Made by a program: the position numbers and the translations under genes. 14,596 bases of DNA, from positions 1 to 14,596 of the forward strand of contig JBLRWS010000060.1 in NCBI GenBank assembly GCA_047921075.1, in the 5' to 3' direction. Under the pieces are notes generated by a model. The model was not told where the DNA came from. It saw only the letters and a program-made list of their open reading frames with translations, and did not search any database. Below, piece after piece: positions 1-6,559 of this stretch. This stretch comes from JBLRWS01 sp047921075. GTDB taxonomy: Bacteria; Bacteroidota; Rhodothermia; Balneolales; Balneolaceae. Positions within the stretch are counted from its first letter, which is position 1. Each line of letters begins with the position of its first letter.

Positions 1-52
1 AAAAAAAGCTCGTAAACCTGCCTTTCCATCTGTTTACTGAATTACTCATTCT

Positions 53-91
53 AATAAAAAACCCCGCTCTGCTTGCACAAAACGGGGTTTT
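53..91 (-). terminator. Rho-independent terminator of groESL
   Basis: Read on the minus strand, AAAACCCCG (91-83) pairs with CGGGGTTTT (66-58) around a 16-nt loop, and the T-run continues to TTTTTT (61-56) before ATTAG. It lies about 45 bases past the groEL stop and faces the right way to end the groES-groEL transcript. The stem has 9 pairs, with a GC core of five. The bases before it (1-52) show nothing else I can support. Confidence 0.8.
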
Positions 92-136
92 GATCTCATT
101 CGGCAGCTGCCAAATGGGGTCGGTACGTGGGGATGA

Positions 137-1798
137 TTACATCATGCCGCCCATGCCGCCCATTCCTGGCATTCCGCCGCCCGGCATACCGCCACCGGCA
201 TTGTCGTCATCATCATTCTTGGATGGTTTTTCAACAACAACGGCTTCGGTTGTCAGCATAAGGCTGGCCACGGATGCTGCATTTTCAAGCGCAGAGCGTG
301 TTACCTTGGTCGGATCAATCACACCTGCTTTAATCAGGTCTTCGTAGACACCGGTTCTGGCGTTGTAGCCAAATCCGCCCTTGCCTTCGAGTACTTTTTG
401 TACCACAATCGATCCTTCGACGCCGGCATTGTTTGACAGAGCACGAAGCGGCGCTTCGAGTGCACGTCGCACAATGTCGAAGCCTACTTTCTCGTCTGCA
501 ATATCAGACGTCAGCTTGTCGAACACTTTCAGTGTTCTGAGGTAAGCCACACCGCCGCCGGGAACAATTCCCTCTTCAACAGCAGCACGTGTTGCGTTCA
601 GTGCATCTTCTACACGGGCCTTCTTCTCTTTCATTTCTACTTCAGAAGCAGCGCCAATGTAGAGAACGGCAACACCGCCACTCAGTTTAGCGAGACGCTC
701 CTGCAGTTTCTCACGGTCGTAATCAGAATCGGTATTCTCGATCTGAGATTTAATCTGATTGATTCGTGCTTTGATGTCGTCGTTCTTGCCTTTGCCGCCA
801 ACGAGGGTTGTGTCGTCTTTGGTGATATTCACCCGGTCGGCCTGGCCAAGAAAGTCGAGAGTGGCGTTTTCGAGCTTATAGCCGCGCTCCTCGCTAATCA
901 CGGTACCGCCTGTCAGAATGGCGATATCTTCGAGCATCGCTTTTCGGCGATCTCCAAATCCGGGAGCTTTAACGGCTGCGATTTTGAGCGAGCCTCTCAG
1001 TTTGTTCACAACCAGGGTAGCCAGCGCTTCGCCTTCCACGTCTTCAGCAATAATCAACAGCGGACGGCTGGTCTGAATCACTTTCTCAAGAATAGGAAGC
1101 AGATCCTTCATGTTCGAGATCTTCTTATCGAAAATCAGGATGTAGGGTTCTTCCATCTCGGTGGTCATCGTTTCGCTGTTGGTCACGAAATACGGTGACA
1201 AGTACCCGCGATCGAACTGCATACCTTCAACCGTTTCGAGGTAAGTATCTGTACCTTTGGCTTCCTCAACGGTAATCACACCGTCTTTGCCAACTTTTTC
1301 CATCGCTTCTGCAATTCGCGAGCCGATCTCTTCGTCGCCATTGGCAGAAATGGTTCCGACCTGCTTGATACTTTCGAGGCTGTCGCCTACAGGCTTACTG
1401 AGTTTTTTCAGCTCTTTCACAACTTCTGCAACAGCCTGGTCAATCCCTCGTTTGAGGTCCATCGGGTTGGCACCGGCTGTTACGTTTTTCAGACCGGTCT
1501 GAATGATAGACTGGGCAAGCACGGTTGCGGTTGTTGTACCATCACCGGCGTTGTCGTTGGTTTTAGAGGCTACTTCGCGCACCATCTGTGCGCCCATGTT
1601 TTCAACACGGTCAGAGAGTTCAATCTCCTTGGCTACGGTTACACCGTCCTTGGTTACGGTAGGTGCACCGAACGATTTTTCAATAACAACATTGCGTCCA
1701 CGTGGACCCAATGTAACTTTTACTGCGTTTGCAAGCTTGTCAACACCGCGCTTCAGCGCGTCGCGAGCTTCCGCATCATAATGAATTAATTTTGACAT
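137..1798 (-). CDS. groEL: 60 kDa chaperonin GroEL
   Basis: GroEL is the ATP-driven double-ring chaperonin that folds cytosolic proteins in a chamber capped by GroES. The 553-residue product has the usual family length. It shows the nucleotide-binding signatures VTLGPRGRNV near residue 28 and DNAGDGTTTA near 82, the second including the catalytic aspartate D86. It also has the EEGIVPGGGVAYLR segment in the second half of the equatorial domain, and ends in the classic Gly/Met-rich tail (GGGMPGGGMPGMGGMGGMM). The ATG at 1798 gives the conserved N terminus. No strong Shine-Dalgarno precedes it, which is common in Bacteroidota-like bacteria. It lies 49 bases downstream of groES on the same strand, so it is the second gene of a groESL operon, ended by the terminator at 53-91. 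The identification is essentially certain. Confidence 0.98.
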   Translation of the reverse strand: MSKLIHYDAEARDALKRGVDKLANAVKVTLGPRGRNVVIEKSFGAPTVTKDGVTVAKEIELSDRVENMGAQMVREVASKTNDNAGDGTTTATVLAQSIIQTGLKNVTAGANPMDLKRGIDQAVAEVVKELKKLSKPVGDSLESIKQVGTISANGDEEIGSRIAEAMEKVGKDGVITVEEAKGTDTYLETVEGMQFDRGYLSPYFVTNSETMTTEMEEPYILIFDKKISNMKDLLPILEKVIQTSRPLLIIAEDVEGEALATLVVNKLRGSLKIAAVKAPGFGDRRKAMLEDIAILTGGTVISEERGYKLENATLDFLGQADRVNITKDDTTLVGGKGKNDDIKARINQIKSQIENTDSDYDREKLQERLAKLSGGVAVLYIGAASEVEMKEKKARVEDALNATRAAVEEGIVPGGGVAYLRTLKVFDKLTSDIADEKVGFDIVRRALEAPLRALSNNAGVEGSIVVQKVLEGKGGFGYNARTGVYEDLIKAGVIDPTKVTRSALENAASVASLMLTTEAVVVEKPSKNDDDDNAGGGMPGGGMPGMGGMGGMM

Positions 1799-1847
1799 AC
1801 GTATAATCGGTTTGAGTTAGTGGTTACTTTTACTTTTGATAAAATGG

Positions 1848-2135
1848 TTAGGAAATAATTCCAAGAATGTCGCTCTCGCGCATGATCAGATACTCTTCGC
1901 CATCGAGCGTTACTTCTGTTCCGGAGTATTTTCCGTACAGGATTTCATCACCTTTTTTTACGGTGATATCAATTTTGGTGCCGTTTTCAACCTTTCCGGG
2001 CCCGGCAGCCACCACAGTACCTCGTTGTGGCTTCTCTTTTGCGGTGTCCGGAATGATGATCCCTGAACTTGTTTTCTCTTCAGCTTCTACCGGACGAACC
2101 AGTACTCGATCACTTAACGGTTTAATGTTAGCCAT
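1848..2135 (-). CDS. groES: 10 kDa co-chaperonin GroES
   Basis: GroES is the heptameric lid of the GroEL chamber. The 95-residue product has the full family length. It starts MANIKPLSDRVLVRP, and has the mobile-loop segment EEKTSSGIIIPDTAKEKPQRG (split across residues 19-39) and the AAGPGKV and DEILYGKYSGTEV strands. I chose the ATG at 2135 because AAGGAG (2148-2143) lies 7 bases upstream and because GroES proteins begin here. The frame stays open a further 47 codons upstream to 2276, but that extension has no family similarity and covers the promoter region. It is first in the groES-groEL operon. No CIRCE/HrcA box (TTAGCACTC-N9-GAGTGCTAA) is visible upstream. Confidence 0.97.
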   Translation of the reverse strand: MANIKPLSDRVLVRPVEAEEKTSSGIIIPDTAKEKPQRGTVVAAGPGKVENGTKIDITVKKGDEILYGKYSGTEVTLDGEEYLIMRESDILGIIS

Positions 2136-2142
2136 AAGATGA

Positions 2143-2148
2143 CTCCTT
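2143..2148 (-). promoter_or_regulatory. Strong ribosome binding site of groES
   Basis: AAGGAG on the minus strand lies 7 bases before the ATG at 2135. It is one of only two clear Shine-Dalgarno sequences in the window. It fixes the groES start and argues against the longer in-frame extension. Confidence 0.75.
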
Positions 2149-2191
2149 ACGTTTTGATTTTGGTTTGATTGATTAAATGATATTCGTTTGC

Positions 2192-2210
2192 GCACATAAT
2201 CAGCATGTGC
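2192..2210. promoter_or_regulatory. Inverted repeat in the groES upstream region, possible operator
   Basis: GCACAT (2192-2197) and ATGTGC (2205-2210) form a perfect 6-bp inverted repeat with a 7-base spacer, 57 bases upstream of the groES ATG. The position suits a regulator site or part of the leader. It does not match CIRCE. Six base pairs alone can arise by chance, so the regulatory reading is tentative. Confidence 0.3.
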
Positions 2211-2309
2211 ACATCTGTATCCAGAGTTAGCAAAAGCTGTACCAAACCGAAGGCGGGGCGAAAAGTTTTTTTTCACAACGCAAAATGGCGCAGATTCTTT
2301 CCGATACCG

Positions 2310-3095
2310 CTATTCCTGCTCCCCGAATGTGCCAAGTTGTTCAAGGCGGGCTGTCAAACTTGCATACATTGCGGGCGTAAGTGCTTCGGGACGGAGAGAG
2401 GCATCTACAATATCGGCGGGAAGGCTGTCGGTAACCGGCTTCAGAGCGTTGCTGAGTTTTTTGCGGCGCTGGTTGAAAGCGGTCCGCACCACGGTTTTCA
2501 AATGTTCATCACTGCACGGCAGCGCACCCTGATCAAACTGAAGCTGCAGCACACTGCTATCCACTTTAGGGGGCGGCGAAAAGACACCGGGCGGCACATC
2601 AAAAAGAATGGACGGCGTACTCATCAATTGAGTCTGAACCGACAGAATGCCGTACTCTCTGTTCCCATGTTCGGCCACAATACGCCGTGCCACTTCTTTC
2701 TGCATCATCAGGGTAGCGGTTTTCAGGCGGCGGCGCTCTGCCAGCAGTGCAAACAGAATTTGGCTGGTTATGTAGTAGGGAAGGTTGCCAACCACATGTA
2801 CCGGCTCATCCTGCTCGCCTACCTCTCCCCAGTCGAACGCCAGAATATCCTGATGCAACACCTTCACATCGGGCAGGGATTCATTGAGGTGCTGTACCAT
2901 TACCGGGTCAATTTCGATGGCCAAAAATCGCTTGTAGCGGGCGGCCAATTGTTCGGTAAGCGCGCCATCGCCCGGGCCGATTTCCACCACCCAGTCATCG
3001 GCACCGGCCGGTACCGAGTCGGCAATTTTGGCAATCATATTGCGGTCTCGCAAAAAATGCTGACCCAGGCTTTTCTTTTTTCGGGGGCGGTTCAT
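2310..3095 (-). CDS. rsmA: 16S rRNA dimethyladenosine transferase RsmA (KsgA)
   Basis: RsmA uses S-adenosylmethionine to dimethylate the two adjacent adenines in the 3'-terminal hairpin of 16S rRNA (A1518/A1519 in E. coli numbering), late in 30S assembly. The 261-residue product is of normal length. It opens with the family hallmark KKSLGQHFLRD (residues 8-17). Motif I, VEIGPGDGALTEQL, is near 37-50, the acidic residue binding the SAM ribose lies in AIEID near 59-63, D83 is in HQDIL, and the catalytic NLPYYITSQIL begins near 104. The C-terminal helical domain contains FNQRRKKLSNAL, also typical. The stop lies 174 bases before the groES start, in the space that holds the groES promoter, so it is probably a separate unit. 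It diverges from the alanine dehydrogenase gene across 110 bases. Confidence 0.96.
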   Translation of the reverse strand: MNRPRKKKSLGQHFLRDRNMIAKIADSVPAGADDWVVEIGPGDGALTEQLAARYKRFLAIEIDPVMVQHLNESLPDVKVLHQDILAFDWGEVGEQDEPVHVVGNLPYYITSQILFALLAERRRLKTATLMMQKEVARRIVAEHGNREYGILSVQTQLMSTPSILFDVPPGVFSPPPKVDSSVLQLQFDQGALPCSDEHLKTVVRTAFNQRRKKLSNALKPVTDSLPADIVDASLRPEALTPAMYASLTARLEQLGTFGEQE

Positions 3096-3205
3096 TGATT
3101 TGTTTCTATCCTTTTACTCACAGAAGTTGGATGTGCAATTTCGGCTAAAATCGGTTAAACTTAGGTATCTTTCAGCCAAACACCTAACCGGCTCCCGCCT
3201 ACAGC

Positions 3206-4420
3206 ATGGAATTAAACCCCCTCGATACCGAACAGATTGGGATTCAGACCCTGGAAAAGAGTGTGATGAAGTCCTCCTCCAGACGGTCGTTAAAAATTGG
3301 GCTTCCCAAAGAGACCTCCAACGACGAACGGCGCGTATCACTGACTCCCTCCGGTGTCTCTATTTTGGTAGCCAATGGCCATGAAATTACCCTCGAAAAA
3401 AATGCAGGGGCCGATGCGCGGTTTACCGATCAGGAGTATGCCGATGCGGGAGCCGAGATTGCCTACAGCGCCGAACAGCTGTTTCAGGAGTCGGAGCTGA
3501 TTGTGAAAGTGGCACCCCCCACAATGAATGAGCAGGAGTGGATGCAGCCCAATCAAATTTTGGTGTCGGCTCTGCATTTTGGGCATACCCGATACGAATT
3601 TCTGCGTGCGCTCATTGACAAAGGAGTGTGTGCCATTGGCTATGAGTTCATCAAAGGCAGTGATGGAGAGTTTCCCATCGTGCGGATGATGCATGAAATT
3701 ACGGGATCGTTAGCCGTGCAAATTGCCACGCATTACCTGGAAAACCAAAGCGACGGTATGGGCATCATGCTGGGAGGAATTTCGGGCGTACCACCGGCCA
3801 CGGTGGTTATACTTGGTGCCGGCATCACCGGCGAGTATGCCGCGCGTACCGCTCTTGGGTATGGCGCCCAGGTGTTTGTGATGGACAACAACCTCGCGGC
3901 CCTGCGCCGGCTCGAAAATTCGCTCGACCGCCGCATCATCACCGCTACCGCCAACCATCACTATCTGACCAAAGCGATGGGATTTGCCGATGTGGTAATC
4001 GGGGCAGCTCTCACCGAAGGCGAGCGAGCGCCGTGCTGGGTTACGGAAGAGATGGTGGCACTGATGAAGCCGGGCAGTGTCATTGTGGATACCGTCATCG
4101 ACCAGGGCGGCTGCATTGCTACGAGCCATCCCACCACACATTCCAATCCGGTGTTTCGAAGCTACGATGTGCTTCACTACTGCGTGCCCAACATTCCCTC
4201 GAATGTAGCACGCACAGCTACCTATGCCCTGAACAACGTACTGGTGCCATACCTTCTGGAGCTCGGCGATTCGGGCTCCATTCGCGAGTGCCTGTGGAAT
4301 AATTCGGCATTACGTAACGGCACATACATCTATAAGAAACACCTTACCAAAAAATCACTGGCCAACCTTTTTGATATCCCCTACCGGGAAATTGAGATGC
4401 TGATTGCATCGCAGATTTAA
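3206..4420 (+). CDS. ald: Alanine dehydrogenase (AlaDh/PNT family)
   Basis: This predicted NAD-dependent enzyme interconverts L-alanine with pyruvate and ammonia. The 404-residue product has the AlaDh_PNT N-terminal domain (IGLPKETSNDERRVSLTPSG, split over 31-50, with R43 at the substrate arginine), K101 in IVKVAPP and H124 in SALHFGH, which match the catalytic Lys and His of alanine dehydrogenases. The NAD-binding Rossmann motif VILGAGITGEYAA is near 201-213 and D299 lies in DQGG. The C-terminal YCVPNIPSNVARTATYALNN resembles the Ald dimer/substrate segment. The 30-residue leader before the first strand is typical of the Bacteroidota clade as I remember it, which supports ATG 3206. An internal ATG at 3266, preceded by GGAAAAGAG, is an alternative. 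The CVPNIPS and LRNGTYIYKKHLTKKS patterns also fit that clade. No terminator is obvious downstream. Confidence 0.85.
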   Translation: MELNPLDTEQIGIQTLEKSVMKSSSRRSLKIGLPKETSNDERRVSLTPSGVSILVANGHEITLEKNAGADARFTDQEYADAGAEIAYSAEQLFQESELIVKVAPPTMNEQEWMQPNQILVSALHFGHTRYEFLRALIDKGVCAIGYEFIKGSDGEFPIVRMMHEITGSLAVQIATHYLENQSDGMGIMLGGISGVPPATVVILGAGITGEYAARTALGYGAQVFVMDNNLAALRRLENSLDRRIITATANHHYLTKAMGFADVVIGAALTEGERAPCWVTEEMVALMKPGSVIVDTVIDQGGCIATSHPTTHSNPVFRSYDVLHYCVPNIPSNVARTATYALNNVLVPYLLELGDSGSIRECLWNNSALRNGTYIYKKHLTKKSLANLFDIPYREIEMLIASQI

Positions 4421-4434
4421 TCTGGCTCCGGGTT

Positions 4435-4820
4435 TCACTTTTCTGACTGTTGATCCCGGCAGGATTTTCTTAAAGGTATTGAGACCAATTCAACGTTTCG
4501 CGGCCATTTCAAAGCTCTGTCGGGATTAACAGCGTCGGGCGCTGTGAGCCGCAGGAGGTTTGAGACACCGTGTCCCGACATGTTGAAACCCGACGAACAG
4601 ATGCTTTGGAATCTTTTTCATCAACGCTTTTCAGGGCTTTCCCCAGCACAGCGAGATCAGCCGGCAGGCGGACAGGCCCTCGGCTCCGCTGGCGCTTCTC
4701 TACCAGTGACAGAGCGCGGGGTACGAAAGCACGGCGCATAAACCCGGAAACAGTGCAGCGTTTATAATGCGCCGCGTGTATGACCCGGTTTTGCCCTGCG
4801 GCGGGGGCGGGCAGATGAAA
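4435..4820 (-). repeat. Probable dispersed intergenic element, no credible gene
   Basis: This stretch between alanine dehydrogenase and the satD-like gene is more GC-rich than its flanks and carries overlapping open frames on both strands, none convincing. The minus strand has a 48-codon frame (4581-4435) containing SGHGVSNLLRLTAPDAVN and ending CRDQQSEK-stop. A second minus-strand frame spans 4823-4509. A small hairpin, ACAGCG/CGCTGT with loop TCGGG, lies at 4529-4545. Spurious ORFs with very similar peptides recur, as I remember it, in Bacteroidota genomes, which suggests a repeated DNA element rather than a protein. The end at 4438-4490 recurs at 6348-6400 in this same window, which is direct support for repetition. 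Its function is unknown. Confidence 0.5.
4438..4490 (+). repeat. Imperfect direct repeat, copy 1 (left of the satD module)
   Basis: Aligned without gaps to 6348-6400 (constant offset 1910), 43 of 53 bases agree. Identity weakens further right: 49 of 63 bases through 4500. Shared blocks include CTTTTCTGA, TTGATCC, ATTCTTAA or its close variant TTTCTTAA, and TTGAGAC. The differences fall mostly at first and second codon positions of the minus-strand frame, so the similarity is more likely a DNA repeat than conserved protein. Confidence 0.6.
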
Positions 4821-4850
4821 CAAGAAAATATTAAACCAAACAAGTTAATT

Positions 4851-4906
4851 TTTGTTTTTCTAAACAAATTTGGTTAAATATAATAGAATTAAACCATTTA
4901 GGTTTA
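4851..4906 (+). promoter_or_regulatory. AT-rich promoter region and possible operator of the satD-like operon
   Basis: A sharply AT-rich tract follows the GC-rich element. TATAAT (4879-4884) lies 24 bases before the ATG at 4909, and TTTG (4851-4854) is upstream, but the spacing does not match a standard -35/-10 pair well. A perfect inverted repeat, TAAACC (4890-4895) ATTTA GGTTTA (4901-4906), ends two bases before the start codon. TTAAACCA occurs both here (4889-4896) and at 4831-4838. The repeat could be an operator or a hairpin that hides the start codon. No experiment or homolog supports either reading. Confidence 0.35.
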
Positions 4907-4908
4907 CT

Positions 4909-5538
4909 ATGAAATCCTATATCGTCATAATCGGTGACATTGAACACTCCAGGAAATTACCGGGGGATGAGAGAAAGCAGGTACAAAAAAAACTTGAATC
5001 TGTTTTCCGAAAGCTCAACCGGGCCTCCGGCCACATTATTTCTCCATACACCATCACGCTGGGAGATGAATTTCAGGCAGTGTATGAGTCCGCCGGGGAT
5101 ATATTTCAACATATCTGGACGATTATGGCAACTGTCCATCCGATTTATGTGCGTATGTCGATAGGAGTGGGAGAAATTACAACAGAAATGAAGCAAAAAA
5201 ACGCTCTTGGAATGGATGGACCAGCCTTTCACAAAGCACGCGAACAACTTTTACAGATGAAAGAGAACAAACTGCTGTTATCTGTTGCTGCGGAGAATGA
5301 AGGGTTTAGCAGGCTGGTCAACAACTCATTTCGTATTTTGGACGTCAACCTCCGCAGCTGGAAGAAAAACCGGTTCACTATCCTTCAAAAATTGTATGAG
5401 GGTAAAGAGGTAAAACAAATCGCAAAGGATACTGGGCTCTCCGAAGTGGCTGTGTATAAAAATATAAATGCCGGCACGCTGGAAGCCATTCGCGGTCTCT
5501 GCGATTCAATTTCGGAAATAATTGAGGAGATGCTATAG
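4909..5538 (+). CDS. SatD-family protein with C-terminal helix-turn-helix-like region
   Basis: This is a 209-residue cytosolic protein of the SatD family, named after a gene of the Streptococcus mutans secretion and acid tolerance locus. The biochemical function is unknown. Visible family signatures are GDIEHSRK (9-16), TITLGDEFQ (48-56), RMSIGVGEITT (82-92) and GMDGPAFHKARE (101-112). Residues 155-196 (FTILQKLYEGKEVKQIAKDTGL, then SEVAVYKNINAG) look like a helix-turn-helix of the sigma-70 region 4 type. I chose ATG 4909 because the GDI strand then starts in the usual place. The frame extends to a TTG at 4870, but that covers the promoter-like tract. The next gene starts one base after its stop, so the two are co-transcribed, an arrangement I recall for other satD genes. 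Family assignment is confident; the molecular role is not known. Confidence 0.85.
   Translation: MKSYIVIIGDIEHSRKLPGDERKQVQKKLESVFRKLNRASGHIISPYTITLGDEFQAVYESAGDIFQHIWTIMATVHPIYVRMSIGVGEITTEMKQKNALGMDGPAFHKAREQLLQMKENKLLLSVAAENEGFSRLVNNSFRILDVNLRSWKKNRFTILQKLYEGKEVKQIAKDTGLSEVAVYKNINAGTLEAIRGLCDSISEIIEEML
5524..5529 (+). promoter_or_regulatory. Ribosome binding site of the DUF3307 gene
   Basis: GAGGAG lies inside the last codons of the satD-like gene, 10 bases before ATG 5540. It decides the start at 5540 over the in-frame TTG at 5522 and points to translational coupling with the gene before it. Confidence 0.6.
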
Positions 5539-5539
5539 A

Positions 5540-6295
5540 ATGAACTACACCCTCTTTTTTGCAATCATCAACTTGATCCTGATCTCCAGGCTCTGCTTCA
5601 CAATGCGGGATGAGGGGATATCCGGGCAGAAAGATATCTTGTGGCTGACGATCATACCCCTGTTGATTCTTCCATTACTGAACCTCAACCTCAGCTGGGT
5701 TCTGCTTGCCGTTTATCTGCTCCTGATTCGTCCGGCCGCCATACTATTTCTCGAAAAAAACAAGAACAAACTCAACCAAAAGCGCCTGCTCGCGTTATTT
5801 GCACATATTCTCGTAATCGGATTCCTGGCAAGCCCTCTCTTTGATCTGAAAGTTGCCGATTGGGTTTCGGCTGCAGAAAATGGATTTGTTGATCTGTTTT
5901 TTACGGGTGAACCATTCCTCCATTGGCAATATTTCCATGCCGTACTGTTTGGTTTTTTGATGGCACTGAATGAGAGCAATATTGCAATCAGGACGATTCT
6001 TGAAAAACTTGATTTAACACCGTTGAGCAATGATTATCACGAAATTGATAAGAAGCAGTTTCGCACCGGCCGTGTGATCGGATTCCTGGAACGAATTTTT
6101 GTGTTTCTCTTTATTCTGCTAAACCAATATACCGCCATCGGTTTCATCATTGCTGCAAAAGGAGTTGTGCGATACCCCGATTTCGGAAAGAAAAGTTTTA
6201 ATGAGTATATATTGATCGGAACTCTTCTCTCCGTTCTTTTTGCAATGCTGTTTGCCTTTATCACTACACTTCTGTCTGTACATTTTCTCTCCTGA
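5540..6295 (+). CDS. DUF3307 multi-pass membrane protein
   Basis: This 251-residue inner-membrane protein has about seven hydrophobic segments, near residues 3-20, 33-48, 52-70, 83-98, 130-143, 182-205 and 224-248. The C-terminal half carries the DUF3307 pattern: FRTGRVIGFLERIF (174-187), QYTAIGFIIAAKGVVRYPDF (196-215) and NEYILIGTLLS (221-231). No function is established for this domain. It starts one base after the satD-like stop, behind a GAGGAG ribosome binding site, so it almost certainly forms an operon with it. The pairing of a soluble SatD with a DUF3307 membrane protein is one I recall from other bacteria and suggests they act together at the membrane. A 10-bp stem terminator follows at 6328-6353. 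Nothing appears broken. Confidence 0.85.
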   Translation: MNYTLFFAIINLILISRLCFTMRDEGISGQKDILWLTIIPLLILPLLNLNLSWVLLAVYLLLIRPAAILFLEKNKNKLNQKRLLALFAHILVIGFLASPLFDLKVADWVSAAENGFVDLFFTGEPFLHWQYFHAVLFGFLMALNESNIAIRTILEKLDLTPLSNDYHEIDKKQFRTGRVIGFLERIFVFLFILLNQYTAIGFIIAAKGVVRYPDFGKKSFNEYILIGTLLSVLFAMLFAFITTLLSVHFLS

Positions 6296-6327
6296 TTTGC
6301 TTCACCGCTGAAAACCCCGGGAATCGT

Positions 6328-6353
6328 AAAGGGGTCTGAATAAGACCCTTTTC
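6328..6353 (+). terminator. Rho-independent terminator of the satD-DUF3307 operon
   Basis: AAAGGGGTCT (6328-6337) pairs with AGACCCTTTT (6343-6352) around loop GAATA, giving 10 pairs including one G-U. The right arm ends in four T and then continues CTGAATATT, so the T-tract is short. It lies 32 bases after the DUF3307 stop. Its last bases (6348 on) coincide with the start of repeat copy 2. Confidence 0.7.
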
Positions 6354-6400
6354 TGAATATTGATCCTGGCAGTGTATTCTTAATGGGCTTGAGACAAATT
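6348..6400 (+). repeat. Imperfect direct repeat, copy 2 (right of the satD module)
   Basis: Matches 4438-4490 at 43 of 53 positions without gaps. Read on the minus strand, both copies translate to VSxPLRxxCxDQxSEK, but here the stop codon after the lysine is absent (GGT instead of TGA), and the rest of the element seen at 4490-4820 is missing. It looks like a decayed fragment of the same repeat family. The bases from 6401 to 6529 hold no gene I can support; they contain a run of nine T at 6472-6480. Confidence 0.55.
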
Positions 6401-6529
6401 TAAAATTTTGCCTGAATCAGTTAATTCAAAAAGTGTGCGAGCCGATTCCTCCTGCACCAGCACAAGAGTTGTTTTTTTTTAGAGGGTAAAAATCGCTCAT
6501 GCGGTAACCTCCTTTATGTTCAGCAACCA

Positions 6530-6544
6530 GCCCGGTAACCGGGC
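6530..6544. promoter_or_regulatory. Short perfect hairpin in the leader of the outer-membrane gene
   Basis: GCCCGG (6530-6535) TAA CCGGGC (6539-6544) is a perfect 6-bp GC-only inverted repeat ending 15 bases before ATG 6560. There is no T-tract in either direction, so it is not a typical terminator. It could be an operator or an mRNA leader hairpin. The evidence is position and symmetry only. Confidence 0.3.
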
Positions 6545-6559
6545 AAAAATATCGTGATT

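Noticed and set aside
2136..2276. 47-codon in-frame extension upstream of groES
   Set aside because: GroES starts at MANIKPL with a strong Shine-Dalgarno at 2148-2143. The extension covers the promoter and has no GroES similarity.
2205..3098. 297-codon plus-strand open frame opposite rsmA
   Set aside because: It is a shadow of rsmA, whose catalytic motifs are all on the minus strand.
4412..4424. Palindrome CAGATTTAATCTG spanning the alanine dehydrogenase stop as a terminator
   Set aside because: The arms are AT-rich and only six bases with a one-base centre, and no T-tract follows.
4509..4823. 104-codon minus-strand open frame and two plus-strand 65-codon frames in the intergenic element
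   Set aside because: They overlap each other in several frames, lack ribosome binding sites and recognisable domains, and lie in a stretch whose end recurs as a DNA repeat.
4870..4908. TTG start 13 codons upstream of the satD-like ATG
   Set aside because: It would translate the AT-rich promoter tract and the inverted repeat, and the SatD core strand begins directly after ATG 4909.
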